Below the pieces are notes generated by a model. It saw only the letters and a program-made list of their open reading frames with translations, was not told the DNA's origin and did not search any database. From Papaver somniferum (Eukaryota > Streptophyta > Magnoliopsida > Ranunculales > Papaveraceae), in NCBI RefSeq assembly GCF_003573695.1, contig NC_039362.1:114307120-114371119 (forward strand): a stretch of 64,000 nt of DNA, in the 5' to 3' direction. How positions within the stretch are numbered: position 1 is the first letter of the stretch; every line of letters starts with the position of its first letter. A program made the position numbers and the translations under genes. Shown here piece by piece: positions 32,717 to 45,685 of this stretch.

Positions 32717-35700
32717 CTAGATTGCTGCCCCATCGGCAGGATTATTCCGAAGACTTGAAGGGACGCTCCCACCAGAAGAAGGTCCCGAGGAGTCAGGAAA
32801 GGCAGAAGGAACTGGACGACGAGGATAGTTCTTCACGAGACCATGCTCGTTCTTTAGGCCAAGTTCTATCCTCTCCAGCATCTTGTTCGTCTCCTCAGCC
32901 AATTGACAACGAGCCTTGTGCTTAATAACTGTTATCCGCTGTTGGGCTTGGGATAATAACGAAGATAGACGATTTACTTCTCTAGAAGCAGCACCAACGG
33001 CCTCCTCGCGGGTTGCCGCTAAATTCTTGAAATGATTGGTCTGTTCTTCCTGCTGCGCTAAGGAAGATTGAGCCTTTTCAAGTTTTTCATTTGTGACGCG
33101 AAGGTGTCCCTCGAGCTCTGAAAAAGACAACACCACGGAGTTAGCGCAGAAAAAAAACACGGTCACACTCGATGAAATAGGATTATACCTTCGACACAAG
33201 CCGAAGCCTCTTCATACTCATTAACAACCGCATCTCGCGCTTCATCAAGATGGTCATATTCCGCGGATAATTTCTTATAGTCTAGTTGAAGGTTGGTGAG
33301 AGTAAATTGACAAGCATCTAATTCTACCTGCTTCATCGAGTCCATGTGACGAAGATGGTCGACCTCTTTATTTATCTCTGAGACCCCTTTGCTAAGTCTG
33401 TACATACACACTTCAAGATTCCTCTCAGACTCAGCCTGACGAGCTACTTCAACGCGGGACGCGGCAAGGGCCTTGCTTAGAGCATGGGCTTCGGCACGGG
33501 CATCATCTCTTTCTCTGAAAAGACAGAGCATATTATCCTTAATCCCTGAAAGAGGAATGGATCGAGCCTTCTGTAATTCTTCCTCCAGCAGCTGAATCCT
33601 AGACTCCAGCAAGGAAGTACGCTCACGGGCTTCCCGCAGACTATCACGTGTCCACAGCAGTGTGCCATTAAATAAAGCACGATCATGGTTGTACAGATTT
33701 TGCATGTCGACCATCTGAACATGCCTCGCGCGCCATACCTCAGCCCGAGCATCCCATTTCTTGGCTTCACTCTTAATTTTCTCAACCAGATCTCTAATAC
33801 GAGATTTTTGCCGAGCTCTTTCGTTTCGAAGCCATATCAGCTCGGGGACGCCACCCACTGGAGATAGGGTGGGGAGACTCAGACAGAACAACTAAGAAAT
33901 AGAGGAATGACGACATACTGCGAGGGAAGAAGAACCAAACCTGTGAAAGTTGAAACTTGGCTGCGAGTTTGCTCTAACTCAGCGCGAACAACAACAAGCT
34001 CGGAACGAAGACCGGCCTCTGCTTCACCCAGCTTCTCTTTCTCCTTGAGGCTTTTTCTCAGTTCTTCTATTTCTACCTCAGTCGCAGATAATTCCTTTTC
34101 TCTGTGACGAAGCTTAGCCTCGAGCTTCAGAGATTTCGCTTTGAAGAACTGATACAACACGTGGTTACAATGCTCACTCCTCATCATCTACACATCAAGA
34201 TGACAAACATTATTTCACCGAAGCATTCGATTGTCACGAAAAAGTATGTACGGAAATTTACCTCCAAGACACGCTGCTGCGGAAAGCCATATTGATACCC
34301 GTCGGCGATGGCCATCATATCTGCAACGGAAGTAGGAGGCTCTGGCACAAGGGTAGCTTCGGGAACACTCAAATTTTTTCCGCAGGCTTCAGACACCCGC
34401 GCCTTAGACGACATCTCCATCATGCGACGGGTATACGCAGTAGATTCCTTTTCCCCAGCAACAACAGGGGCAGGATGACGGACAAATAGAAGATTCTTTT
34501 CCTTGAACCAATCCATGATGGCGTCCTCGCCCTCAGACGTTGGCGACTGGGGAAGATTATCAGCAGGCGCATCAATGACCGATTTCCCCTTCTCTGACAC
34601 GGCCCCCTCAGCACAAATGTCGGCATGCTCCTCCGCGCCACCATCTTCAACAGTAGCGTCTCCATTACCATCACCACCAAGAACATCCCAATTATCATTG
34701 GGGGAAAGTAAAGAGAAGTCCTCGGGAAAATCGAGGGCATCGTCAAAGAACTCCCCCGTGGAGTACATCCGATCAAAAGAAAATTCTTGAGAGGCGGGAA
34801 GGGTATCCACGACATCACCAGCAGGGACAGAAATGCCCCCAATAACAACGCCATCAGCCACCACGGCTTTGTTCCTTCCTTCATCACCAACATGACCAAC
34901 GAAGACCTCTTCTTCGACATTGATAGGGGAAGTACCAGTACGTTCCTCCCCATCTGTAATCTCCTCATCCTCAGCAAACTCTTCGTTCACTGGACTAGTA
35001 ACTTCTTCTTGGGCCTCAGCCTCGCCCATCACAATAGTAGAAGATTGCTTCGGCTTAATCTTTTTCTTCTTCAACACCTGAAAAACAACACCACAAAAAG
35101 AATTATTTTTCCCGTCAGATGAATTTCTAAAAAGAAGAAGCGCCGCCAGAATCCGCGTACCTGAGCAGTTGAGGTATTCTTCGGTGGAAGTATAGCACAA
35201 GAACCTTCCTCCTCGTCTCCCTCTACGATGTCAAGGGCATAAGGAAAATTCATACCCGCAAAGTTCAAACGCCAGGGACAGAAATCTCCATAACGAGCAG
35301 GAGGAGACTCGCGTGGCTTACTACTCTCGGTAGGCCGCCAACCGCGGGGACCAGGAATCCAACCGTAAGCCCACGAACCAACTATTTCGATAACGGTGGC
35401 GTGCCACTCGTAGTCATGATAGCGCTTGATCCTCTCGCGCGCTGGGAAGAGTTTCCGATGACTAGACCCCTCCGTGCCAGGAACATACTTCAGCTTGGCA
35501 TCGCTGACCTCATTTAACAGACGAATCTCGCCCCGAGGAGCAGCGAGATTCCGAAGGCTGACACTCCACGGCTTGCGGTTCCTACTATTGACGTAATCAC
35601 CGAAGGAGTTATTGAAATTCTCAGGAGTATACCATTCCTTCTCCGCGGAATTGGGGACGTAGCAAGTCATCGACGTCTCCCTCTTACTCCGCAGATAGCA

Positions 35701-36467
35701 CTCCTTCAGGGCGCGGAGATAATTCCCCGATAGTTGGGATACGGAACGGCTGTGAGTATTTGTGGAAGAGCCTTCACGACTAGCGAGCACGTCATAGTAG
35801 AAGGAATCACCTGATTTGTACAACGGCAGCATAAGACCAGCTTAGAACGCTCCAACCGTCGTTAACAAATGAAAATCATCGAACTCATACTTTGAGTAAG
35901 CTCATAAGTAATATCATCCTCAGAGGCATAGAAACGAACCCCGAAGGCTTGGAGCTCATGCTTTTCCTTGAATATTTCGAGATCAATATGCTTGAAGGTT
36001 ACTTTTTTCTTACTAACCGAGACACTACGTATCAAGGGGGCAGCCTCATCCTCCTCGGCGGGGCCGGATGATCTAATGAACGCTTCGGAAGCTTTTCTCT
36101 TCACCGGAGGATTCTTTGAAGATTCAGCCCTCGGAACTACACCCTTCGTATTCTTCCCTTTAAAAGTTGGAGGGGACCGCAGATGATGCTCAGGCACTAA
36201 CGAACGTAGAGGAGGAACGTCAAAAGCAACAGCACGAGGCGGAGCCTGCGTACTCCTAATATCATCACGAGGACGAGACGCTGCGCGATCGAAGACTCTT
36301 CGGGAACCAGAAGGATTTGTCGGAGGAATCTCTTCCCTAGAAGACGAGGCCTTCGCTCCAGAAGAAACTCGACTCCGACGAGCATCATCTTGAGATTCTC
36401 TACGCGGAGGAGATCTCGATAGACCAGAACCAGGAGTCTGACAAGTAAGTCGCGGACGGTCAGACAT
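32717..36467 (-). CDS. Antisense six-exon gene carried by the Tat element
   Basis: Exons 36467-35891, 35840-35161, 35077-34262, 34187-33941, 33857-33189 and 33117-32717 join in frame to 1129 codons plus stop. Every junction is GT-AG and every phase fits. Introns are 50, 83, 74, 83 and 71 nt; the first is shorter than plants normally splice, so that junction is least sure. Residues 1-125 are Ser/Arg/Pro-rich and disordered. A folded middle domain (about 130-420) contains KEWYTPENFNNSFGDYVNS and GSWAYGWIPGPRGW. Next is an acidic stretch, then long coiled coils (about 690-1080). Tat elements are known to carry extra ORFs between pol and the 3' LTR, some antisense. Function unknown; a structural or regulatory role is a guess. 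Confidence 0.75.
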
Positions 36468-37202
36468 GGCTGCGAAAAGATTAAAATCAAGAACAAGTTA
36501 CACACATCCAAAAACATTACCAAAGATCAAAAAACCACATCAATAGCAATACACACACGATAACGCAGAAACCCTAAAATTAGTATACATGCTCAAAATT
36601 CCATAAAATTCAGACCCTCAAAAACTCAAATACAAGCAAAACAGTGGCTTCCTTGATTTAAGATAAAGAACAGGGGCAAACTAGTATGCAAGCATCAAAA
36701 AGAAGTTCTTCATCACAAACAAGGAACAACAGTAGCAGAGAATTTACAAATCAACACAGCGTAAAACAGTGGAAATAAAGAAAAGAAAAACTTACCGGCA
36801 AAAACAGCAGCAGAAGAAACAAACAGTGGAAGCGGGCGTGATTAATGCTAAGGTGCAGAGAATTTAAGATCACAGGTTCAATAAAGACTGACAGAGAATT
36901 TAAGGTCACAGGTTCAATGAAGACAGACAGAAAATTTAAGGGCTGAAAAACAAAGAACGAAAACTGAGAGAATGTTTAGGAAGAATGAAATTAATTTTCT
37001 TTCTCTCCTTAATATACCCGAAAGAAAGAGAAGGAAATTAATGGAGGAATGGGAAACGTGCCCGTTACATAAGCAGTTAATGCACGAATAAAAGACGTGC
37101 CCAAGTATCTAGGAAAAGTTATTAGGAGTGAGAAGAATATGCGACGATAGTTTTTCTTCAAGGCACCCATTAGACATTCAAGCCCGAAGAAAAGGGGCAA
37201 AT
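36468..37202 (-). promoter_or_regulatory. Upstream region of the antisense gene, and polypurine tract
   Basis: 735 bp between the antisense ATG and the 3' LTR. It must hold the antisense promoter if one exists; I see no unambiguous TATA box. Two near-duplicate blocks, ATTTAAGATCACAGGTTCAA and ATTTAAGGTCACAGGTTCAA, start near 36859 and 36897. The plus-strand polypurine tract GAAGAAAAGGGGCAA lies at 37186-37200 against the LTR. Confidence 0.5.
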
Positions 37203-38059
37203 TGTGTACACATATATCTCACTATCAGACACGTGTATATAAAAAGATACGTGGAAAGCATGCAGGCCAAAACATCAAAACATGATGCGCCACGAAACAC
37301 CAAATAAACCCCGAGGAGTTACTTTATCGCATCCCCAAAAGAGAAGCTAGGATCAACGGTGGAGAGAAAGTTAGCTGACACGGACGTGACAGGGGCAGAA
37401 GACACTTGTCTGACACGAGCAGACCCCTCAACTACCCACATTAAACACTCTGAGCAGTGTACGTGTCGATCAACCAGTGGAACGAGCGAGGATTCCTCTG
37501 CGGGATCAAGGGGCAAACGCAGACCTCTGCGTGATAGACGCAAGAACACAAGAAGATAAGGTTCCAACGGTCATCAGAGATGGGTCCCACATTCTAACCT
37601 TATAAATACCCCGTCTCCACCAAGAGGAAAGGGGGGCAGAAGAATCAGGAAGGTAAGGAGAGAGAGAGAGTTTGCAAGTGTAAGTTAATCATTTAGAAGA
37701 GAGAAACATGTAAACCCAAAAGTCATTCGACTATTCGTGTAACCGTGAAGAAGATAGTAAAACAACTAACCCCGTGGACGTAGGCCTTAGTGCTGAACCA
37801 CGTAAACCTTGGTCTTATTTACATTTCAGCACTTTATATTTATTTAGCCCCATGGATCTTTACTTATACGTTTTGTTTTCTTTGCTTGTACTTATATCCC
37901 GTGCGCAAACGCCTCGCATGGAGTCGTTAGATGAGGCTATGATAAACCCGAAGGTTTTGAGCCAATGAATCAACACTAGGATATCATCATCACAAATCTC
38001 CTTAGTTGATGATGATTGATTGTAAGCACTCGGATCCCTTCGTGATTTGTGTGTTCACA
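37203..38059 (+). repeat. 3' LTR of the Tat element
   Basis: 857 bp, 10 substitutions from the 5' LTR and no length change. Ends TTCACA and is followed by the AGAAC duplicate. Confidence 0.95.
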
Positions 38060-38064
38060 AGAAC

Positions 38065-41000
38065 TTCACGAAATTCAGAGAAAAATTCCATACCTCTCCT
38101 TCCAGATAGTGGAAAAGCATGCGAAGGTCTGGATAACCTCAAGCCTACCCAAAATAAGTCACAACGGCAAGCTCAACCATAAGGAGACCGATCTCATACT
38201 TTAAATCAACGGCACTAGAGTGCAATGACTGAGCAGAGAGTGCAACATCATAAATATCAGCGGAGAAAAAACTCCCAGCAGTAGAACCGCTGGAAATGGA
38301 TATGCCATCAAGTACAGCGACGGGCTTAACCAAATGAACCATTTGAACGTTGCGGAAAGAAAATCAAACAATACCGATGCATTACAAATAAAGTACCACT
38401 AGAAAGAAAGAAGAAAGGAAAATAACCTAGTCTCTTACGAGATTCTCGGGGAACTACAGCGGAAGTTTCTGGATCAGTCGGAGCATACAAGTTAGAGGAG
38501 GAAAAACTAAGCAAAACATGAAGAACACATCATAAATAATATACCTGATTATGCGTCATGAACAGAAGATATCGACGCATTATTATGCCTCCACAACAGA
38601 CTGCAACGAAGATACTCAGAGATCAAACTATGCTCGGGAAGAATACTCTCAAGGCGTTCCAGCACTAAAAGACAAACCGTACAACTAAGGACAAACGATG
38701 AAGATCTGCTTTCGCTGAGCACTCTCATCACCATACTTAGTGATAGCGTAAAAGCATCTTAAACAAGGCAAATGAGAACCTACAAAGATCATCCAGGGGG
38801 AAGCACCAATATGAGAAGGCACTGCCTGAGAATCCGCAATCTTCTCATTAAACATCTTAAAGGAGTAACCAAGATGACCTTCACGTTGATGTCTTGGATA
38901 CTCACGAAAAATGCTCAAAAAATTACGATGATACTGGAAATACGCTCGATTCACATGATGGTGGCTGATAGCATAAACAACAAATGGATCCACATGATCA
39001 TATAAATAAAGAGGCATACTGGATTCAGCTTGAGAATACACCATCAAACCCATTTGGGAAGAGAATGTGAAATTAAGCACACGAGGATCAAGTAAACTAG
39101 AGCAAAGATACTTAAACGAAAAAACAGACTCAACATCCAGAGTCCACCACCGAATATCATTTATAGAGCTTTGTATCTATGAATATGAAAAGACGAACAC
39201 CAGGGGCGGGATAGGTACGTTGAGTGCCAAGAAGATCAGTAATAAACTGACCCTCATCATCTGTCAACGGAGCAGGCAATGAAACGTCACCAATAGTCGA
39301 AGGGATAACGAAAGCAGCAAAAATTTCCACAACATCATCATCAATATCAACGGAACCACCAATGTTATAAGAAGTCATCTCAGAGGAACGCGGATAACCC
39401 ACATCATCACCAGCTATAGGGGCCTCATTAACGGAAATATCATCCATGACAGTAGAAGAACTCAAACCAACTACTGCAAGAGAAGGCGAAAAACAAAGAT
39501 CGAAAATCATGACATCTACCTTAGAAGAGGTTCTGTAAGAGCACTGCTCGGTCGAACTCGCAAGCGTTGCCATCTCAAGCTTGTTTGTCAAGTTTAGTGA
39601 TCAAAACTATAAGTCTTGATTTCTAGTCTACTTATAGAGATGTCTCGGACTAGGATAGATTGTCTAGTTGAGCTTTAGACTTCACGACGATCATCAATTG
39701 AAGACGAAAAACTACTAAGGAGAGCTTTTGGAACTTCATCAACAAAAGGTATGTGGAGACTAAAACTCATCTATCACTCGGAAAGTCTATTTCTATTCTA
39801 TCTCCTACTTGAAACAAAAGTCGTATAACTATATAGTTTTCGATTTATACACATTTGATATTTCGAGCCGAGTTTAACTCGCTTACATATTTCTCGAAAT
39901 ATGTGTTGGCAGGCTTTCGCTTTAACCAAGTTCATCTTATATTCTTGATGAAAGTCAAAAGATGATCATGTGAAAATCACCTGGTAACATCCTACATGAT
40001 TTGTGTGAGACAGTCATTTGATGTAGACTCGGAATATTTCGTATTGACATTTCGATCACTTGAAAATTTCTTTGAAGATAATAGTTTGTGTGAGACAACT
40101 ATTTTCGTCTTCTAAGAATGTTTCAATGATTGAAATGGAGTTAAGAACACTTAACCTTAATTGGATTATAGACATAGTATGCGTACTTGCATATATATTG
40201 ATCCAAGACCGGTGTAATATGTATACCTGTATGCGTACTGGCGAGGTCAGATGAAGTCCGTGAGCCTTGGTATGCGTACTTGCGAACTCAGTTAAAGTCT
40301 GGGAAATTTGGTATGCGTACCCGTACGCCTACTGATTTCAACTGAAGTTTGGATGTGTGACAGTATGCGTACCCGTTTGCGTACTGTCAAACACAGTCCA
40401 AGTCCGGCTACTTAAGTATGCATACCCGTTTGCATACTTGAGTGAGTTATGTTCTAAAATCGGTTATGTCATGAACCAATGCATTAATGAAATAAGGAAT
40501 GCAATCTTTTGCAAAACTTGGCTATAATATTTATGAATCGATTCGAGTGAATCAAACCGATTTTGTTTCAATTGTGTCTTGTATACTTCTAGGAGAATAT
40601 AAACAATTGAAAAACTCTAGAACTAGTTTCATTTGAGTCATTTGAACTAGTTGTGGTTAAGATGAATAAGGTTGATATGAAAGTGGTCATATGGCTAACT
40701 TCGGTTAACTATTGTTGATCCAACAAGGTGTACACGTTTAGGTACAGTTACTCATATCTAGATGAAGGTACATTTCATTTGTGTGTAACAAACTAAGTTC
40801 GATCTAACGATTGAAAGATATTAACTTGAGTCTAATCGGGTTTTCATCTAACGGTGAATATTGAATGCTTTGTTACCAAGGTAACATTGATTGCAAACCC
40901 TGATTTGAAAACTATATAAGGAAGAACTCTAGCAACTGGGAAACCTAATCCCCACACCTCATGTGTGATACTAGTTGCAAATAGAGTCGATTCTCCTTTA

Positions 41001-42377
41001 ACCTTAGGTTTTTTCCAAAACTCTGTAGGTTAACGACTTGAAGATTTCATTGGGATTGTGAAGCCAGACCCAACTATTTTCTCTGTAGTTGCGTGTTCTG
41101 ATCTTGCCGGTTTCTATCGTATTGAATAATATCTTCTCTAAGATTTGCTCGAGATTTAATCTCCGATATGCAAGATAAAAACTAGTCACAGACATCTTCG
41201 TCTCATCGTTTGTGATTCCACAATATCTTGTTTCATTTCCATACGATTAAGATTATTGTGAGGTGATTGAAAATACTAGGCTGTTTTTCAGGAATATAAG
41301 TCTGGTTTATCAATTGGTTCCTGTGCACCTTGATTTATCAAAAGACGGAACAAAACTTATAAGTATTTCTGTGGGAGACAGATTTATCTATCTCAATAGA
41401 CTTTTATGTGTGAGACAAATTTTTTTATCAAGTCTTCGAATTTGGGTCGTAGCAACTCTTAGTTGTGGGTGAGATCAGTTAAGGGAATCAAGTGCATAGA
41501 ATCCAGCTGGGGTTCAGAGACGTAAGGAGCGCAACTGTACCTTGATCATTGTGAGATTGACTAGGGATGAACTACATTCCAGTCTGAATTTCATTGGTAG
41601 TAGGCTAGTGTCTGTAGCGGCTTAATACAATGTGGTATTAAAATATGGACTAGGTCCCGGGGTTTATCTGCATTTGCGGTTTCCTCATTAACAAAATTTC
41701 TGGTGTCTGTGTTATTTATTTTCCGCATTATATTTGTTTATATAACTGAAATATCACAGGTTGCGCGTTAAGTTCAATCAGTTCTTGAATCCGGACTTTG
41801 GGTTGTTGATTGAATTGATTGACACTTGGATATTGGTTTATGATACCGTCCAAGTTATTTCTCTTATTCAATCGGGCTCGCAAATTCTTATTTGTTTGAT
41901 TGCGGATTGAATTGAGAAATTGAGATACAAACTCTTTGATATACTTTTCTAAAGATTGAGTCTGAATGTCTAGTTGATTCTCTTGAAAGTATATTGGAGT
42001 TTTTCCATACAGATTGTCAAGCGAAATATTGGGTGTGGTTGTTAGACCCCCTCCTTTTCAGTATCTAACAGAATGAAGCGGTAAATCGTGAGATCAAGTT
42101 CCATTTAGACCATCGAAAGACTCGGAAGCTTCTATAATACCAGGAATAAGTAATTAAATAGTTAGGATTTTTGATTCAGATTGTTGAGAAAAAAAAGTGG
42201 GAGAGAGAAAAAGGAAAGAGGAAATACCAGTCCTTAGACAAATTTTAAATCGTTGTCTATTGAATAAAAATTCTCCAAAGGAGCGATATCATATGCATCA
42301 CCATCACCATCATTAACATCATCAAAGCAAATCTTACTCAAGACAGGAATATCATAAGGTAAAGAAGAGGGAGCCAT
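38065..42377 (-). pseudogene. Degraded multi-exon coding relic, split by a solo LTR
   Basis: Read on the minus strand: a short N-terminal ORF from 42377 (MAPSSLPYDIPVLSK), then near 42130 ASESFDGLNGT, a stop, and SHDLPLHSV, which joins across the LTR insertion to RTSSKVDVMIFDLCF (39533 onward). This continues to 39157, shifts frame by one base near 39155, and resumes as SVFSFKYLCSSLLDPRVLN to about 38760. More open segments with coding-like composition run to 38145. Protein-like features such as VNRAYFQYHRNFLSIFREYP suggest a once-folded domain, but I recognise no family. Stops and frameshifts make it a relic. It may be a host gene or the extra gene of an older element. The Tat element also landed in its downstream part. 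Confidence 0.45.
39534..42060 (+). mobile_element. Solo copia LTR C (2.5 kb)
   Basis: Begins TGTAAGAGCACTGCTCGGTC and ends CCTCCTTTTCA, with the family's TATA region (CTATATAAGG near 40911) and U5 end. No internal sequence is attached on either side, so LTR-LTR recombination is likely. Flanks GGTTC and GTATC are not a clean duplicate. The U3 around 40180-40440 carries repeats of a GTATGCGTAC core instead of the CGCGGACTT core of sister copies. Confidence 0.8.
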
Positions 42378-43047
42378 AAGTGGAAATAGAAGGAGAAAAC
42401 TTAAAAAGGGAAAAGACACATTACCCGATGGAGAAGAGTAAACTATTGAAAAACTCAAACGCTATGAAATGTCCATATGTAATCTACTCCCATCCCGAGC
42501 ATCTTTTAAGGATAATAAAGGAAAAAAAATGCAAAATATGGGTACCATATTCCATATCCTTCTATACCCATAAGGCTAGTATTATGTAAAGGCATCATTC
42601 CCAAGTCCAGTCTAAGAATATTCTAGAATGTTTAGAAATACTCTAGGTTGTATGTAACTTAGCTAACATAATCCCTTGTGGAGCACCAAATCATTAATGA
42701 GGTGCTCCCTTAAGCTTATAAATATGTAATCTTAGCCTGAAAGTTTTGGACCCAAAATTGAAGATTCTATTAATGAAGTACAAGTTCTTTCTCAAGTGTA
42801 TCTTATGTTTTAGCCTAGTAGTAAGTTTATCTCTATTTAGATATAGTAGTTAGATTTTAAGCAACTACAGTCTAGGACTTCGAAATCTTGAAGCTCATAA
42901 CGATGTATTTTGAGCTAAAATATAGTGGTATATTGGTTTTAATGTGAACACTATTTTGACCTAATTACTAAAGTATAAGTATTTCAAAAATGAATAGTAT
43001 TGGACCTTTATCAAAGCTCAAAGATGTTATTCTAGTTAGAGAGTTCT
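42378..43047. other. Intergenic region, possible retroelement remnant
   Basis: AT-rich. It includes CTTATAAATATGTAATC near 42714 and a hairpin-capable GGAGCACC...GGTGCTCC pair (42679-42686 and 42700-42707). It could be part of an old LTR. No gene is supported. Confidence 0.35.
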
Positions 43048-45685
43048 TGTTAGATCATTGCTCGGTTGAACCCACCAAGCGTTGGTATGTCAAGTTTGGT
43101 TGTCATATTTTAGTGAATCAAAACTCATGTTAAGAGTCGCTTGATTATGTACTAGATTCAACTTCGTATAGGTTAGCTTGAAAGTATTAGGATATGAGAC
43201 ATTACAAGTATTGTGAAGTCTTGAAGATGTGAAGAAGCAAGGATCTACAACGACAACAATCATCCTTCCACTTGAGGTTAGTGATATTTGACTTGAACTG
43301 TTTCATTCCCCAACGTATCTTTTAAATTGTGCATATTGAAAACAAAACTGTGAAGCATATTTGAACTCTAGATAAATATAGTATTAAGGAATACAATACG
43401 AGGTTTATTGCTTAACCCTTAAACTTTGTATATAAGACATCGCCATAATCATTTGAATGCTATTGTAATTATGTATGAGTATGAGGTGAGGATTTCATCC
43501 TAGGGAAGAATGTTTTACATGTGTTCTAAGGAAGTAAGTCATAAACTTGTTTGTGAACAGAAAAGGAAATTTCCAGGCGTTATTGGTTTTGTTATTCATT
43601 GCATATCTTATGAACAACCAATATGTGTGATTGAGTATAACCGTTCATGACTTGTTTGTGTTCTTGGTAGAACTATTCACAAAGGCCTGACTTATGTATT
43701 GGTATGACTTTTATTAGTGAAACCGATCTTAAGTAATCACCTGAGATGGTATGATCGGGTTTGTGATTTTATGTCTGACCAAATATGGGAAAGGGGAACC
43801 GATCCTAGTAAGAGGTGCAGTACATAACAAAGGGGAACCGATCCTTGTATGAGGTGCATCAAGGTTTATAGCAGAAAGGGGAACCGATCCTACGAACATA
43901 TGGAACACGTTTTTAGACAAAGGGGAACCGATCCTATGGACATGTGCAACACATATAAGTTAGATACCATATATATGTGGGGAACCGATCCTAGTACCTA
44001 GTCAACTGAATTTTGGAAAGATAGTGTGACTATTCACAGTATTCACATTGAAGGTAGGACCGAAACTTGTTTTGGTAGAACCGATAAACCCATGATTGTG
44101 ATTGAATGTTATTTGATCAATCGCATAGTTCTTGAAAGTCAGATAAACCAATTCTAAACTTGTTTAGAAGTGTGGCAAATCGGTTTCAAGGTTGTAAGTA
44201 TGAAAGAGAACTTACAAAGTAAGGATGTCGACATACTTTGAACACGTGCTATGAATGTTTATTATTTAATTGTTCAAAGTTATTCCTTAATAGCTAAGGG
44301 AAGAGAATCCCAGGATCGAAACATATATAAGTTAAGAATCTTTTAATTAAGGTATTTAACTTCATTTTGTAGGGAAATAAGAATTAGTAATATGCATTTA
44401 CTAATTAGAGATTTTCCGAGAGATTTCGATCATTATTTTTAGACAGAGCATTTCCAGGAATTATGAAAACCGAATTTGTGCTTTAATGAATATCTTGAGA
44501 ATATTTTCGGTTTTGGAAATTCCTTGGTGTCCAAACTTCCTTGTCTATAAATACTTGAAGTTTTCCTTTCTAGCAAACTAATCCTTCGTAACAACAAGCT
44601 TCCTCTTTGTTGTGTTGTTATTGGTGTAGCCGCTTATTCAGAGAGGAGAGTAACCTAATTAAGAGAAATCTCTTACGGCCGCTCAGTTTAAAGTCTTCTT
44701 TGGGATTGAGAAGCTCTAGCGTGTATCGTTGGTGGTAAAATAGATAATTGCGGTTTATCTTTTGTTTTCATTGATTTGATTGACTAACGATGGTTGAAAT
44801 TTGATTGCACCTAGTTTGTTTATGCTTGAGAATCTTCTCTTCTGATATAAGATTCACTCATACTAGTTCAGAGTTTCGACAGGGATCTTTAGATTGTTGT
44901 TAGTTCTAAAGACGATCTTGTGACAATCCATTGTTAACAGACTTCGTTCTGTGTGTGATTGATCACAAGAGATTCAAGTGATTGTGTGCAGGTTATTATT
45001 GAAGATCTAAGAATATTTGAAGACGAAGAAGATATTGAAGATTTCTGATTTGTGAGTTCATAATCTTTGGTATGCACAATACTTGTTTCGGTAAAAGAGG
45101 ATCCAATTAATAATCGGTTTATTCTTGTGATAGATTGGATTGATTAATTGAGTACATCGGCATCAACACAATTCTTCGGATTAATAGTATTGTTGGCTTA
45201 ATCTTAAAAGATTACTTCGGTAATTGAATATAAGATAGATCTAAGAACCTGACGAAGGAGTTTATGTTAAGATAAACAGAAGAGCCTTTGTCCGACTCAT
45301 ATTACTTGGTTGAATAGATTTGATACCAAACAGATTTATTGTTCCTTTACTGTTTGGAATACGAACCAAAGGAATTGTTCCAAGTACGTGACTAAGGTTG
45401 GAGGCGTGGGAATACAGACGAAACTAGGTGAACTATAGGTTTAGTTTCTTGGTCTCAACTATACGAAGTTAGGTGTAATTTTGTGTAGCGCCTTAATTCT
45501 AAGAGTATTGAATTCTGGACAAGGTCCCGGGGTTTTTCTGCATTTGCGGTTTCCTCGTTAACAAAATCTTGTTGTGTCATTTACTTTATATTTCCGCATT
45601 ATAATTGTTTTATTATAATTAAAGTAAATTACACAAACGTTAATTCCTATTTACTTGATAAGTGAATCCTATTGTGTTTGGTTAA
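43048..45685 (+). mobile_element. Truncated LTR D, a second related copia LTR family
   Basis: Begins TGTTAGATCATTGCTCGG, contains the copia U5-type block GGTCCCGGGGTTTTTCTGC (near 45523) and CCTCGTTAACAAAATC, but no CA end or primer site is reached before fragment E starts at 45686. U3 has a five-fold GGGGAACCGATCC repeat. At about 2.6 kb it is longer than the A/X/Z LTRs and aligns with them only in patches. Confidence 0.65.
43795..43995 (+). repeat. Five spaced copies of GGGGAACCGATCCT in LTR D
   Basis: Copies at about 43796, 43832, 43878, 43923 and 43979, each followed by a variable 20-40-nt spacer. Spaced direct repeats in U3 are typical of retroelement enhancers; this role is inferred from position. 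Confidence 0.75.

Larger units (their letters stand above)
25118..38064 (+). mobile_element. Complete Ty3/gypsy retrotransposon of the Tat lineage
   Basis: Two 857-bp LTRs (25123-25979 and 37203-38059) differ at 10 positions with no indels. They are flanked by an exact 5-bp target duplicate AGAAC (25118-25122, 38060-38064). In order: LTR, primer site, gag-protease, pol with RT, RNase H, a second archaeal-type RNase H and integrase, a six-exon antisense gene, polypurine tract, LTR. The dual RNase H and a long region 3' of pol are features of the Tat lineage. Two in-frame stops (TAG 28616-28618, TAA 29903-29905) interrupt an otherwise single frame, so this copy is probably not autonomous now. 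The low LTR divergence marks it as the youngest dated insertion in the window. Confidence 0.95.

Noticed and set aside
33685..35122. Plus-strand ORFs within the Tat 3' region
   Set aside because: They lie opposite to the spliced antisense gene, whose phases and splice sites fit; the plus ORFs are short and featureless.
39529..42065. Clean 5-bp target duplicate for solo LTR C
   Set aside because: GGTTC and GTATC agree at only three of five positions, so I do not claim a duplicate.
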